Origin: Nocardia neocaledoniensis
Lineage (GTDB): Bacteria > Actinomycetota > Actinomycetes > Mycobacteriales > Mycobacteriaceae
Reading direction: 5' to 3'
DNA length: 64,000 bases
Assembly (NCBI RefSeq): GCF_029868625.1
Contig: NZ_JARWOJ010000330.1
Coordinates: forward strand, 35,288 to 99,287
Shown here: piece after piece, positions 42,958-52,137 of the stretch
Layout: each line of letters opens with the position of its first letter
Numbering within the stretch: position 1 is the stretch's first letter
Program-made: the position numbers and the translations under genes
Notes under the pieces: generated by a model
What the model was told of the DNA's origin: nothing
Seen by the model: the letters and a program-made list of their open reading frames with translations, nothing else
The model's database searches: none

Positions 42958-42983
42958 TATTCGCACTCCCCGAAAGGAATACC

Positions 42984-43955
42984 GTGTCCAACGGTCTGCT
43001 CTCCCGTCTCGCGGCGCCCGCACTCGTCGTGCTCGCCGCCGCCACCCTCACCGGCTGCGGCGGCCCCGCCGCGTCGACAACGCCCGCGGCGGACGGCTTC
43101 CCGCTGACGATCTCGAGCTGCGGCCGCGACGTCACCTTCGCCGCGCCGCCGCAACGGGTCGTCACGGTCGGGTCCATCGGCGCGCCGATGATCGCCGCGG
43201 CGGGCGCGGCCGACCGGCTCGTCGCCCGCACCTTCGAGACCGCGCCGTTCCCCGGTGAGTACGCCGCGGACCTGGGCGGTGTCGAGATCACCGCGCCCAC
43301 CGGCGAACTCGCCCGCGAGGAGATCATCAACCGGGCCCCCGACCTGGTCGTGAGCTTCGAAGGCGCCGCCGTGACCCCCGACGACCTCGCCCAGGTCGGC
43401 ATCCCCCTGCTGATCACCCGCGGCTATTGCCGCGACGCCGCAGGCTCCTTCGACGACGTGTTCGCCGACATCGCGCTCTACGGCCGGCTCTTCGGCACCT
43501 CGGCCGCGGCCGACGCCGAGGTGACGGCGCTGAAGAACCGGGTCGCCGCCGTGACCGACCGCCACCGTGCCCAGGCCGCGAAGACCCCGGCGGCGGCGCT
43601 GATCATCTCCCGCGACGGCGCCAAGCTCAACGCCTACGGCGGCAACAGCACCGTCGACGCGCAGATGCGAATCCTCGGGCTGGACAACGTCTACGGCGAC
43701 ATCGCCAAACGCAGCTTCGAGGCCAACACCGAAACGCTGATCGCCCGCGATCCCGAGGTGATCATCCTGCTCACCCAGGGCGACCAGACACCCGATTCGG
43801 CGCGCACCACCCTGCGCCAGCGCCCCGAGCTCGCGGGACTGCGGGCGATCGCGTCGAACCGGATCATCGTGGCGCCCTTCGGCTACACGGGTCCCGGCCC
43901 GGTGGCCGTCGAGGGTTTGGAAGTGCTGGATCGCGAGCTGGGCGCCCTGCGATGA
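42984..43955 (+). CDS. FecB/FepB-type substrate-binding lipoprotein
   Basis: 323 residues. Signal RLAAPALVVLAAATLTGC ends in a lipobox. The helical-backbone binding fold is seen in PPQRVVTVGSIGAPMIAAAGAADRLVAR, the APDLVVSFEGA-type segment RAPDLVVSFEGAAVT and VIILLTQGDQTPD. It captures the metal chelate for the FecCD importer. GTG 42984 has GAAAGGA before it. The 26-base gap before it is the widest in the operon. Confidence 0.88.
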   Translation: MSNGLLSRLAAPALVVLAAATLTGCGGPAASTTPAADGFPLTISSCGRDVTFAAPPQRVVTVGSIGAPMIAAAGAADRLVARTFETAPFPGEYAADLGGVEITAPTGELAREEIINRAPDLVVSFEGAAVTPDDLAQVGIPLLITRGYCRDAAGSFDDVFADIALYGRLFGTSAAADAEVTALKNRVAAVTDRHRAQAAKTPAAALIISRDGAKLNAYGGNSTVDAQMRILGLDNVYGDIAKRSFEANTETLIARDPEVIILLTQGDQTPDSARTTLRQRPELAGLRAIASNRIIVAPFGYTGPGPVAVEGLEVLDRELGALR

Positions 43956-44521
43956 GCGCCCCCGCCGTCACCGGCTATGTCGTACGGCAGGCGCGACCGG
44001 AGGATCTGCCCGGTGCGCGCAGCGTCATGCTCGATACCTTCTACCAGGTGTTCGGCATCGGTTACCTGCCCGAGTACCACCAGGACGTGATCGATCCGGA
44101 CACCGCGTATCTGCGCCATCCCCGCAATCGGCTCTGGGTGGCCGAGCACGAGGGTGTCATCGTCGCGACCACGGCGATCCGGGCGCAGGGGCCTGCCCAC
44201 CCGCCACATCCCGCCGCCCTGGCCGCGCGCTACCCCGACGCCACCACCGCCCAGCTGTTCCGGGTCTACGTCCGCCCCGAACACCACCGCCGCGGCCTGG
44301 CGACCCGATTGGTGACGGCGGCGGTCGCGCACGTCCGCGCGACACCCGAGTTCGACCGTCTCTACCTGCACACCGACGCGCGAACCCCGGGCGCCCTGGA
44401 CTTCTGGCTCACCTTCGGCCACATCGTGCACGACGCCCGCGGCCCCCACGACGGATTCCAGACCGTCCACCTGGAGATCCCACTCCAACCGAACGTCCTG
44501 GCGGTCGACTCCATGGACTGA
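43952..44521 (+). CDS. GNAT-family N-acetyltransferase
   Basis: 189 residues. The fold starts VVRQARPEDLPGARSVM, the middle strand is LWVAEHEGVIVATTAIR, the acetyl-CoA loop is VRPEHHRRGLATRLV (about residues 100-114) and the final part is FDRLYLHTDARTPGALDFWLTFG. It could acetylate the product, as an N-acyl cap or self-protection step. It overlaps the lipoprotein gene (ATGA) and closes the operon. Confidence 0.85.
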   Translation: MSAPAVTGYVVRQARPEDLPGARSVMLDTFYQVFGIGYLPEYHQDVIDPDTAYLRHPRNRLWVAEHEGVIVATTAIRAQGPAHPPHPAALAARYPDATTAQLFRVYVRPEHHRRGLATRLVTAAVAHVRATPEFDRLYLHTDARTPGALDFWLTFGHIVHDARGPHDGFQTVHLEIPLQPNVLAVDSMD

Positions 44522-44532
44522 CTCGGCCCCGG

Positions 44533-45042
44533 TCAGCCGGGAGCGCCCCAGGAATCGATGATGTCGGTGAGGGCATTCCACTCCGCGGTGGCCGCGGCGT
44601 GGGAGCGGGGCTCGAGATCGTCGAAGGCGTCGGCCGCCCGGGCAACGGTGAGCTTCGCCATCAGGAGCCCGAGCATCCGGTGGCGATCCATCTCGCGCAG
44701 CAGCGGGACGAACTGCCCGACCAGGCGGAGCAGGAGTGGATGGGCCGCACCGAGTTCGGCTGTCGCCAGCACTCTCCCGTACTCGAAGTCCTCGTACGCA
44801 CGGTGCGCCGCACCCTCGGCGCGGGTGCCCAGCGTGCCGACGGACAGCCGCGCGATCCTCGTCTGCAACACCCCTGCCCTGGTCGCCGCCGCGACTCTGC
44901 GCTCGGCGCTCTGGTCGGGAGAATGCGCCGCGAGCCGAAGCAGACCGATCTCCGCGCGGAGACCCTCGACCTCGGTCGAGGTCCTGAGGGCGTTGGTGTT
45001 TTCGACCATCTCCTCGAAGGTGAAGGTCCGGGCGGAATCCAT
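44533..45042 (-). CDS. Hypothetical helical protein (169 aa)
   Basis: An all-helical-looking protein with Glu/Arg/Leu-rich segments (FEEMVENTNALRTSTEVEGLRAEIGLLRLAA, VGQFVPLLREMDRHRMLGLLMAKL). No signal or membrane segment. High G/C third positions support coding. It converges on the metallophore-like operon with 11 bases between stops. Family not recognised. Confidence 0.6.
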   Translation of the reverse strand: MDSARTFTFEEMVENTNALRTSTEVEGLRAEIGLLRLAAHSPDQSAERRVAAATRAGVLQTRIARLSVGTLGTRAEGAAHRAYEDFEYGRVLATAELGAAHPLLLRLVGQFVPLLREMDRHRMLGLLMAKLTVARAADAFDDLEPRSHAAATAEWNALTDIIDSWGAPG

Positions 45043-45074
45043 ACCCCATCATGCCCGCGGCGCCGGGCCACAGC

Positions 45075-46862
45075 TCAGACGGGACTCGGCTGGGTGTCGT
45101 TCGCGTAGAGCTCCTCGATCTCGGCGGCGTACTTCTCGGCGATGACCTTGCGCTTGAGTTTGAGGGTGAGGGTCACCTCGTCGCCGCCCGCTTCCCAGAA
45201 CGTCGGCAGCACCAGGAACCGTTTGATCTGCTCGACGCGCGACAGCGCGGTATTGCCCTGTGCCACACCGGCTTCGATGGCGGCGAGGACGGTCGGGTCG
45301 ACGGCGAGAGCGGCGGGAGAGGCGTCGGGGAGTCCGTGCGTGCGGGCGTACGGCTCGACGGATTCGGCGTCGAGGACGATCAGCGCCGTGTTGTACGGCC
45401 TGCCGTCGCCGATCACCGCCATCGCGCCGATGAGCGGCGTCGCCGCCTTGATCGCGTTCTCGATGTTGGTGGGCGACATGTTCTTGCCCGACGCGTTGAT
45501 GATCATCTCCTTCTTGCGATCGACGACGGTGAGATAGCCGTCGTCGTCGATCTCGACGATGTCGCCGGTGCGCAACCAGCCGTCGGCATCGATCGCCTCG
45601 GCGGTCTGCTCGGGCAGACCGCGGTAGCCCTTCATCACCAGCGGCCCACGCACGTGCAGTTCGCCGTCCGCACCGCGTCGGGCCCGCATCCCGGGCAGGA
45701 GCTTGCCCACCGCGCCGAGCTTGGCATCGCGCGGATGGCTGACGCTACAGATGCAGGCCAGTTCCGACATGCCCCAGATCTCGGCGATCGGGATACCGAG
45801 ACCCGCGAAGAACCCCAACGTCTGCGGGGGAATCGGGGCGGCGCCCGAGAGCGCCCAGCGCACCCGGTCCAGGCCGAGTGCGGCGCGCAGCTTGCTCAGG
45901 ACCAGGTCGTCGGCACGGTCCCATTCGGCGGCGAGTTCGGCGGGTACCGGTTCACCGGCGAGCTGGTGGCGGCTGCGCGCCGCGGCCACCGACAGCGCCC
46001 ATTCCATGGCCTGGCGCCGCGTGGCGTCCGGCTCGCCGGCGACCTTGAATTCGATGGCGGCCTTGAGCTTCTCCCACACCCGCGGCACCGCGCCCCACAC
46101 CGTGGGCCGCAGGTCGACCAGCGCCGCGGCGATCTGCTTGGCGTCGCCGACGCTGGTCACCTGCGTGCCGAGCACCTCCTGCACGTACAGGGCGGTGAGC
46201 CGGTCGGCGATGTGCGCGGTGGGCATGAACGAGGTGATCGTGTCGCCGAATTCGATGCCGAGTACGTCGGCGATCCCGGCGACCTGGAACAGCAGCGCGG
46301 CGTGGGTGGTCTCCACGCCCTTGGGCGCTCCGGTGGTTCCCGAGGTGTAGATGAGGGTGGCGACATCGTCGCCACGCACGGCCCGCCAGGTGGTCTCGAA
46401 ATCGAAATCGGCCGCGGCGGCGGCACGGAGCTGCTCGACCGACAGCGTGCCCACCGGCGCCTCGTCCACGCAGATGATGTGGTCGAGGGCGATTCCGGCC
46501 GCGGTCAGCGTCGCGACGTACTGCGGCTCGCAGATCACCACCCGCGCACCGGCGTTGCCGAGGACGTAGGCGAGTTGCTCGGGCGGCAGCGTGTTGTACA
46601 CCGAGAACGCGGTCGCCCCGACGTGCTGGGCGCCGACCTCGAGCGGATAGAACTCGACCCGATTACTCATCATCAGCGCGACGGTGTCGCCGCGGCGCAC
46701 CCCTAGCCCGGCCAGGCCGGCGGCGACCGCGCGCACCTGGGCGGCGTACTCGCGCCACGTGAGCGTCACGGTGTCGCCGGGTGTGCGCAGCGCGACGGCG
46801 TCGGGAGCGATCGCGGCGGTGCGCTGGAACGCGGCGGGCAGGGTGTCGACGGGAATGCTCAT
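45075..46862 (-). CDS. Long-chain acyl-CoA synthetase (FadD15-like)
   Basis: 595 residues of the AMP-binding family. The ATP motif is LIYTSGTTGAPKGVETTH (about residues 165-182), followed by TAHIADRL, EIWGMSELACICS, and RTGDIVEIDDDGYLTVVDRKKEMIINASGKNMSP. The C-terminus LTLKLKRKVIAEKYAAEIEELY is typical of the FadD11/FadD15 type. It activates a fatty acid to its CoA thioester via an acyl-AMP. ATG 46862 overlaps the hydrolase stop, so it is the last gene in the mymA-like operon and likely activates the acid released upstream. Confidence 0.92.
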   Translation of the reverse strand: MSIPVDTLPAAFQRTAAIAPDAVALRTPGDTVTLTWREYAAQVRAVAAGLAGLGVRRGDTVALMMSNRVEFYPLEVGAQHVGATAFSVYNTLPPEQLAYVLGNAGARVVICEPQYVATLTAAGIALDHIICVDEAPVGTLSVEQLRAAAAADFDFETTWRAVRGDDVATLIYTSGTTGAPKGVETTHAALLFQVAGIADVLGIEFGDTITSFMPTAHIADRLTALYVQEVLGTQVTSVGDAKQIAAALVDLRPTVWGAVPRVWEKLKAAIEFKVAGEPDATRRQAMEWALSVAAARSRHQLAGEPVPAELAAEWDRADDLVLSKLRAALGLDRVRWALSGAAPIPPQTLGFFAGLGIPIAEIWGMSELACICSVSHPRDAKLGAVGKLLPGMRARRGADGELHVRGPLVMKGYRGLPEQTAEAIDADGWLRTGDIVEIDDDGYLTVVDRKKEMIINASGKNMSPTNIENAIKAATPLIGAMAVIGDGRPYNTALIVLDAESVEPYARTHGLPDASPAALAVDPTVLAAIEAGVAQGNTALSRVEQIKRFLVLPTFWEAGGDEVTLTLKLKRKVIAEKYAAEIEELYANDTQPSPV

Positions 46863-47797
46863 GAGGCGAGGGCTTTCTGGTTCGCGAGGGGAAGATGGGC
46901 GGCGACGAATCGTGCCGCCGCCCGGTAGGACGCCCTGGTCTCGGGGACGACCGAGGGCAGGGTCTGGAACGCGTGCATCTGGTCCGGCCACAGCCGCAGC
47001 TCGCACGGCGCGCCGGTCGCGGCCCAGCGGCGAGCGAGGTCTTCGGCGTCAGCGCGGAAGTACTCGGTGTCGCTGGTGTGGATGAGGGTGGGCGGCAGGC
47101 GCGTTCCGAGCGCGGGCCGCAACGGGAACGGCGTGTCGGTGAAGTGCGCGACGGCCTGTCTGGCCACTCGCTCGGAGAGCAGGCCGTCCCGATCCGCGCC
47201 CGCGTGCCCGGCGGCGAGCGTGAGCGTCAGATCGGTCATGGGGGAGAACAGCACGAGCGCGCCGGGTTGCGGCGATCCGGCATCCGCGAGCCGAAGGGCC
47301 GTGTGGGCGGCGAGGAATCCGCCCGCCGAGTCTCCGGCGACGACGATCCGCTCGGCCGGATGACCCAGCGCGACCAGTCGGTCGAAGGCCGCGGCGACGT
47401 CGTCCGGCGCGGCGGGGAAGGGATGTTCCGGTGCGAGCCGATAGTCGAGCGTGCAGACCGGAAGCCGTGTCGCCGTGGACAATCGGGACGCGACGCCGCG
47501 ATAGCCGAGCGCCGACCCGGCGACGAAGCCGCCACCGTGCACGTACAGCACGACCGCGTCGGTGCGGTCCGCCCTCGGCCCGCGCACCCATTCGCCGCCG
47601 ACGCCGTCGAGCTCGGCAGGCTCGGTGACAGTGCCGCGCAGCGGCGGCGCGGCGGCCCGCAACACCTGGTCGACGAGCAACCGCGCGGCGGGCAGGGTGG
47701 CGGCGTTGACCGGCGCCAGCGCCGCCAGCCGACCCGCGGTGAGCGCCGAGAGTTGTCGCACGGTACGCGCCCGCAGTGACCCGCGGACCCCGCTCAC
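46859..47797 (-). CDS. Hormone-sensitive-lipase-family alpha/beta hydrolase (LipR-like)
   Basis: 312 residues. The oxyanion motif is LYVHGGGFVAGS (about residue 82), followed by CTLDYRLAPEHPFPAAPDD. The nucleophile is in VVAGDSAGGFLAAH (about 152-165), and Asp/His of the triad fall in SDTEYFRADAE and DQMHAFQ. HGGG and GDSAGG place it in the HSL family. It would cleave the ester made by the neighbouring Baeyer-Villiger enzyme. Start GTG 47797 overlaps the SDR stop (GTGA). A much longer frame exists upstream, but it is only a shadow of the SDR gene. Confidence 0.9.
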   Translation of the reverse strand: MSGVRGSLRARTVRQLSALTAGRLAALAPVNAATLPAARLLVDQVLRAAAPPLRGTVTEPAELDGVGGEWVRGPRADRTDAVVLYVHGGGFVAGSALGYRGVASRLSTATRLPVCTLDYRLAPEHPFPAAPDDVAAAFDRLVALGHPAERIVVAGDSAGGFLAAHTALRLADAGSPQPGALVLFSPMTDLTLTLAAGHAGADRDGLLSERVARQAVAHFTDTPFPLRPALGTRLPPTLIHTSDTEYFRADAEDLARRWAATGAPCELRLWPDQMHAFQTLPSVVPETRASYRAAARFVAAHLPLANQKALAS

Positions 47798-48669
47798 CCG
47801 CGGCGCTCGATCGCGCGCAGGAGTTCGTGCACCGCCGTATCGGTGGCGAGTTTGCGATCCAGGACCACGTTCACCGCGCCACGCAGCAGCGCGTACGGCT
47901 CCCATCCGCTGGGGGCGATGGTGCGCGGCGCCCGCCGGGCGATGCCGTCGGCGATGGTGCGCGCCGCGTGGGCGGCGCTGATCCGCACATTCAGCGGCCA
48001 CGGCAGCAGGCCGTCGAGCTCGCGGCCGAGGTCGTCGGTATCGAGCATGTCGTGGGTCATCGCGGTCTCGACGATGCCGAAATAGGCCACGCCCGCGCTG
48101 GCGCCGCTCGCGGCGAGCTCGACGCGCAGCGCCCGGCCGAACTGCTCGACCGCGGCCTTGCTCATCATGTACGGCGACCCGCCCATCCCGGGTGCGAACG
48201 CCGCGCACGAGGAGACCACCACGACGTGTCCGCGCGCCCGCACGATGTGATCGAGCGCGGGATGCACGGTGTTGAAGGCGCCGGTGAGGTTGATGCCGAG
48301 CACGCGGTCGAAATCCGCCGGGTCCATCGTGCGCACGGTGGCGGGCACCGGGGTCACCCCGGCATTGGCCACGACCACGTCGAGGCGCCCGAACAGGCGG
48401 GTCACCTCCTCGACCACGCCGCGCATGCGGGCGCGATCGGCCACATCGGCGGCGAACGCGTGCGCGGCGGGCCCCAGACTCGCCGCCGTGGCCTCGGCCG
48501 CCCGCTCGTCGATGTCGACGACGGCGACCAGGGCCCCACGATCGTGCACGACGGCCGCCAGTTCGCGGCCGATTCCCTGACCCGCCCCGGTGACGAGGAC
48601 AACCTTGCCCGCCAGGTCGTAGGTCGGGCCGAACCACCGGGTGGGGTCGAGCGCGGACAGGGCCCTCAT
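47794..48669 (-). CDS. Short-chain dehydrogenase/reductase (SadH-like)
   Basis: 291 residues. Cofactor motif VTGAGQGIGRELA (about residue 27), VDIDERAAEA giving NAD preference, NAG in VANAGVTPVP, and catalytic Ser/Tyr/Lys in VVSSCAAF and YMMSK. The C-terminal extension (AHAARTIADGIARRAPRTIAPSGWEPY) resembles SadH of the mycobacterial mymA operon. It probably interconverts an alcohol and ketone of the operon's substrate. ATG 48669 overlaps the monooxygenase stop. Confidence 0.88.
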   Translation of the reverse strand: MRALSALDPTRWFGPTYDLAGKVVLVTGAGQGIGRELAAVVHDRGALVAVVDIDERAAEATAASLGPAAHAFAADVADRARMRGVVEEVTRLFGRLDVVVANAGVTPVPATVRTMDPADFDRVLGINLTGAFNTVHPALDHIVRARGHVVVVSSCAAFAPGMGGSPYMMSKAAVEQFGRALRVELAASGASAGVAYFGIVETAMTHDMLDTDDLGRELDGLLPWPLNVRISAAHAARTIADGIARRAPRTIAPSGWEPYALLRGAVNVVLDRKLATDTAVHELLRAIERRG

Positions 48670-50147
48670 GCCGACACCTCGTAGGACTCGATGTCGAAAC
48701 GCCTCGTCCGGCGGCGGTATTCGAAACTCCAGCTCGGGTACAAACCGGCGTTGCCGCCCTCGGGCGTGGTGTAGTAGCTCTCGCAACCGCCGGTGAGCCA
48801 GACGGTGTCGGCGCTACGGCGGCGCATCTCGTCGACGAAGGCGTCCTGCACGTTCTCCCGCACCTCCACCCGGCGCTGTCCGGCCGCGCGCAGGGTCTTC
48901 AGCGCGTCGACGATGTAGGCGATCTGGGATTCGATCATGTAGACGGCCGATTGGTTCCCGGCCGCGCCGAACGGCCCGAGGGTGCAGAAGAAGTTGGGGA
49001 ATCCGGCGATGGCGGCCCCGAGATAGGTCTGGGGGCGCCGGGTGTACAGGTCCGCGATCGAGCGGCCGTCGCGGCCGACGATGCGGTCGAACGCGGTGGG
49101 GATCGTGGTGAATCCGGTGCCGAAGATGATGGTGTCGACGGGGATCTCGGCACCGGCGCGAGTGGTGATCGAATGCGGTCCGACCTCGGCGATGCCGTCG
49201 GTCACCACCTCGACGTTGTCCTTGTCCAGGGCGGGCAGGTAGGCGTCGGAGAAGATCGCGCGCTTGCAGCCGATCATGTAGTCCGGCGTCAGGGTGGCGC
49301 GCAGCCGGGGATCGCGGACCTGGCGGCGCAGCTGGATCCTGCCCAGCAGTTCGTAGGGGTGGCGGAACCGGTTGTCGACGAATCCGACGAGTCCGAACCC
49401 CTCGATCAGCGAATACCAGGTGCCACGAACGGCTTTCTGCGCCAGCGGCAGATGGCGCAGCAGCCGCCGTTCCAGCCCGAGCGTCGGACGGTCCAGGCGG
49501 GGCACGATCCACGGCGCCGAGCGCTGGAACACGGTCAGCGCCTCGACCTTCGGCTGGATCTCGGGGATGAACTGGACCGCCGAGGCGCCGGTGCCGATCA
49601 CCGCGACGCGTTCACCGGTCAGATCGTGCTCGTGATCCCAGTGCAGGGAATGGAACGTCCTGCCGCGGAAGCTGTCCAGGCCGGGCAGCGTGGGGTATTT
49701 GGCCTCCGCGAAGATGCCGGCGGCGGAGATGAAGTAGTCCGCGGTGAGCGGGCCGCGCGAGGTCTCGATCCGCCACAGGGCGGCGTCCTCGTCCCAGCGG
49801 GCGTCGAGGAGTTCGGTGCGCAGGCGGAGATGGCGCGGCACGTCGTGGCGTTCGGCGACGCTGCGCAGGTACTCGAGGATCTCGGGTTGCTTGCCGTAGG
49901 TGCGCGACCAGGCCGGATTCGGGGCGAAGGAGTAGCTGTAGAGCTGGGAGGGGACATCGCAGGCGCAGCCGGGGTAGGTGTTGGCCTGCCAGGTGCCGCC
50001 GAGGTCGTCGGCCCGGTCCAGAACGACGATGTCGTCGAACCCGGCTTCGCGCAGCTTGATCGTGAGACCGATCCCGCCGAACCCCGCGCCGAGGACGGCG
50101 ATGTGGGTGTGTTCGGTGGTGGATCGGTCGGAACGGGGAGAGGTCAT
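48666..50147 (-). CDS. Flavin-containing Baeyer-Villiger-type monooxygenase (MymA/EthA-like)
   Basis: 493 residues. FAD fold AVLGAGFGGIGLTIKLREAG (about residues 18-37), the Baeyer-Villiger signature FRGRTFHSLHW (about 158-168) and NADPH fold AVIGTGASAVQFI (about 178-190). Tyr-rich TYPGCACDVPSQLYSYSF is conserved in this class. It inserts oxygen into ketones to give esters or oxidises heteroatoms, using NADPH and O2. The following SDR, HSL hydrolase and FadD suit a ketone to ester to acid to acyl-CoA route. Begins 21 bases after the ferredoxin-reductase gene. Confidence 0.9.
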   Translation of the reverse strand: MTSPRSDRSTTEHTHIAVLGAGFGGIGLTIKLREAGFDDIVVLDRADDLGGTWQANTYPGCACDVPSQLYSYSFAPNPAWSRTYGKQPEILEYLRSVAERHDVPRHLRLRTELLDARWDEDAALWRIETSRGPLTADYFISAAGIFAEAKYPTLPGLDSFRGRTFHSLHWDHEHDLTGERVAVIGTGASAVQFIPEIQPKVEALTVFQRSAPWIVPRLDRPTLGLERRLLRHLPLAQKAVRGTWYSLIEGFGLVGFVDNRFRHPYELLGRIQLRRQVRDPRLRATLTPDYMIGCKRAIFSDAYLPALDKDNVEVVTDGIAEVGPHSITTRAGAEIPVDTIIFGTGFTTIPTAFDRIVGRDGRSIADLYTRRPQTYLGAAIAGFPNFFCTLGPFGAAGNQSAVYMIESQIAYIVDALKTLRAAGQRRVEVRENVQDAFVDEMRRRSADTVWLTGGCESYYTTPEGGNAGLYPSWSFEYRRRTRRFDIESYEVSA

Positions 50148-50168
50148 GGGGGACCGGGCCTTTCGCGG

Positions 50169-51191
50169 TCAGAGGTCCAGGGTGAGTGCGCCGCCGGTGG
50201 AGCGGGACACGCAGGTCAGCAGATGATCGGCGCGCTCGTCCGGCGGCAGCAGGACGTCGCGGTGCTCGACGTCGCCGGCCAGGACCCGGGTCTTGCAGGT
50301 ACCGCAGAAGCCCTGCCTGCACGAGAAGACGACCTCGGGTCGCGCGCGGCGGATCGCGTCCAGCGCGGTCTCGGTGCTGCCGACGCGGATGGTGCGCCCG
50401 CTGCGGGCGAGGGTGATGTCGAACGCGCGGCCGTCCACCACGGGCCGGGCCGAGAACAGTTCGGTATGCAGGGAGGCCGTCGGATTCAGCGTGAACAGGG
50501 TGCGCTGGGCCAGGTCGAGCACCGGCGGGGGACCGCACACGTAGACCGCCGCACCGGGGGCGGCGGTGGCGAGCAGCGCGGGGAGGTCGGGCGTGCCGGT
50601 CTCGTCGTCGGCGCGGATGTCGGTGTCGTGCGGTACCTCGGCCAGGAACGGCATGGTCTCGCGCGACCTGCCCAGATACACCAGCCGCCCGCGCGCGCCT
50701 GCCGCCCACGCCATCGGCAGCAGCGGGGTGATCCCGATCCCCGCGGCGACGAACAGGTAGGACGGTGCGGACTCGACGAAGGGAAAGGCGTTGCGCGGAC
50801 CACGGATACGGAGCGGGTCGCCCGCGCGCAGCGTGTGCATCTCCCGGGAACCGCCGTCGCCGTCCGCGATCCGGCGGACCGCGAGGCGATAGCGGTGGCG
50901 GTCGCGCGGATCGCCACACAGGGAGTACTGGCGCTGACGACCCGACGCGAGGAACACATCGAGGTGCGAACCCGGTCGCCACGCGGGCAGGGGCTCACCA
51001 TCGGGGCGGCGCAGCGTCACACCGACCACGTCCGCGGCCTCCGCGCGCACCGACTCCACCACGACATCGAGATCGAAACCGCTGTGCCGCACCGGATGCG
51101 GTGGCGACAGCGCCGGCTGGGTGAACACCTTCTTGTAGACGTCGACGGCCACCCCGAGCGCGCGCAGGCCCGGCGTCGCGACCCCGGTCAC
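50169..51191 (-). CDS. Ferredoxin reductase with C-terminal 2Fe-2S domain (PDR/KshB-like)
   Basis: 340 residues. FAD domain RQYSLCGDP (about residues 98-106), nucleotide domain FVAAGIGITPLLPMAWAAG and VYVCGPPPVLD, and a C-terminal plant-type 2Fe-2S cluster CRQGFCGTC with a fourth cysteine in LLTCVS. It passes electrons from NAD(P)H to an oxygenase. Start GTG 51191 overlaps the upstream stop (GTGA). The partner is not certain: the Baeyer-Villiger enzyme takes electrons directly from NADPH, so the PF10118-type protein encoded upstream is the better candidate. Confidence 0.88.
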   Translation of the reverse strand: MTGVATPGLRALGVAVDVYKKVFTQPALSPPHPVRHSGFDLDVVVESVRAEAADVVGVTLRRPDGEPLPAWRPGSHLDVFLASGRQRQYSLCGDPRDRHRYRLAVRRIADGDGGSREMHTLRAGDPLRIRGPRNAFPFVESAPSYLFVAAGIGITPLLPMAWAAGARGRLVYLGRSRETMPFLAEVPHDTDIRADDETGTPDLPALLATAAPGAAVYVCGPPPVLDLAQRTLFTLNPTASLHTELFSARPVVDGRAFDITLARSGRTIRVGSTETALDAIRRARPEVVFSCRQGFCGTCKTRVLAGDVEHRDVLLPPDERADHLLTCVSRSTGGALTLDL

Positions 51192-52069
51192 GCGCGCGCC
51201 GCCGGTGAGTGCGCCAGGTAGCGCAGCGCGTTGTCCATCGAACCCAGCTGGGAGGGATGGAAGCCCGGTCGCAGGTAGCGCGGCATCTCGGTGAGGAAGG
51301 TGGTGAAGCTCGGGATCACGCCGCGCACCGTCGCGCTCACGAACTGCCGCGCCCAGGACCGCCCCTTGTCCGGGCTCGGATCCTGGCGGTACAGGTACGC
51401 CGTCGAGATCACGAACAGGGGCAACAGCGTGCCGCTGGCCAGCAGTCCGGTGCGGGCCCGGCGCAGGTACCCGCCGTCGACGTGCATGTAGGCGTCGAAC
51501 ACCACGCTGCGATGCTCGACCTCCTCGGCGCCGTGCCAGCGGACCAGGTCCAGCATCGTCGGGTCCATCCCGAGGTCGGCGAGCACCTTCGATTCGAGCA
51601 ACCACTCGCCGATCACGGCCGTGAAGTGCTCCATTCCGGCGAAGAGCCCGAGTCGTTCCTTGAGCCACTGCTCCTTGGCGCGACCGGACAGCCCCTGGTC
51701 GCCCAGCAGCCGGTCGACCAGCCAGGCCACCCCGGCCACGTACGACTCGACATCGAGGCCGATCGACTGCAGGTGCTCGCGCGCGCCCTCATGGCTGCTG
51801 GCGTGCATGGATTCCTGCCCGATGAAACCGGTGACCTCCTCCCGCAGCCGCTCGTCGTCGATGTGGGGGAGCGCCTCGGCCAGGCAGGCGGCCATCGCGC
51901 GTTCGCCTTCGGGCAGGACCAGGTGCATCACATTGGTGACGTGCGTGGCCAGCACCTCCCCGGGGATGTAGTGCATGGGCACCGACGAGAAGTCGAAATG
52001 CACATCCCGGGCGTGGATCGCGTGCGCCTCTTCCTGATAGGAGCGCGCCGTTGCACTGTTATCAGCCAT
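51188..52069 (-). CDS. PF10118-type predicted metal-dependent hydrolase, first gene of the operon
   Basis: 293 residues. It has a diiron-like pattern with EGERAMAACLAEALPHIDD, GFIGQESMHASSHEGAREHL (E..H..H, about residues 93-112), FTAVIGEWLL and WHGAEEVEHRSVVFDAYMH (E..EH, about 180-198). Pfam calls this a predicted metal-dependent hydrolase, but the ligand pattern and the coupled ferredoxin reductase suggest an oxygenase-like diiron enzyme, which is an inference. ATG 52069 lies within inverted repeats that probably bind the divergent TetR protein. Confidence 0.75.
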   Translation of the reverse strand: MADNSATARSYQEEAHAIHARDVHFDFSSVPMHYIPGEVLATHVTNVMHLVLPEGERAMAACLAEALPHIDDERLREEVTGFIGQESMHASSHEGAREHLQSIGLDVESYVAGVAWLVDRLLGDQGLSGRAKEQWLKERLGLFAGMEHFTAVIGEWLLESKVLADLGMDPTMLDLVRWHGAEEVEHRSVVFDAYMHVDGGYLRRARTGLLASGTLLPLFVISTAYLYRQDPSPDKGRSWARQFVSATVRGVIPSFTTFLTEMPRYLRPGFHPSQLGSMDNALRYLAHSPAARA

Positions 52070-52111
52070 GCAGTGACCGTACAGTGCAACAAAAAGTATC
52101 GCAATGTTGCA
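52050..52111. promoter_or_regulatory. Repeated GTTGCA/TGCAAC half sites, probable TetR operator
   Basis: GTTGCACTGT (52050-52059) and ACAGTGCAAC (52081-52090) are perfect 10-bp arms, and a third half-site GTTGCA occurs at 52106-52111, giving another pair with TGCAAC. They cover the start of the PF10118-type gene and its promoter, and the 68-base gap to the TetR gene. Confidence 0.6.
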
Positions 52112-52137
52112 TCGGGTCGGCCTGCTACCGTCGACAC

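Noticed and set aside
46859..48637. A 592-codon minus-strand frame that would fuse a long Arg/Gly-rich N-terminus to the HSL hydrolase
   Set aside because: The first 280 codons are an alternative frame of the SDR gene, of low complexity; the hydrolase has its own GTG start at 47797 in a four-base overlap.
50169..51668. A 499-codon frame extending the ferredoxin reductase
   Set aside because: The extension lies in a shadow frame of the PF10118-type gene; the GTG at 51191 overlaps the upstream stop, as at other junctions in the operon.
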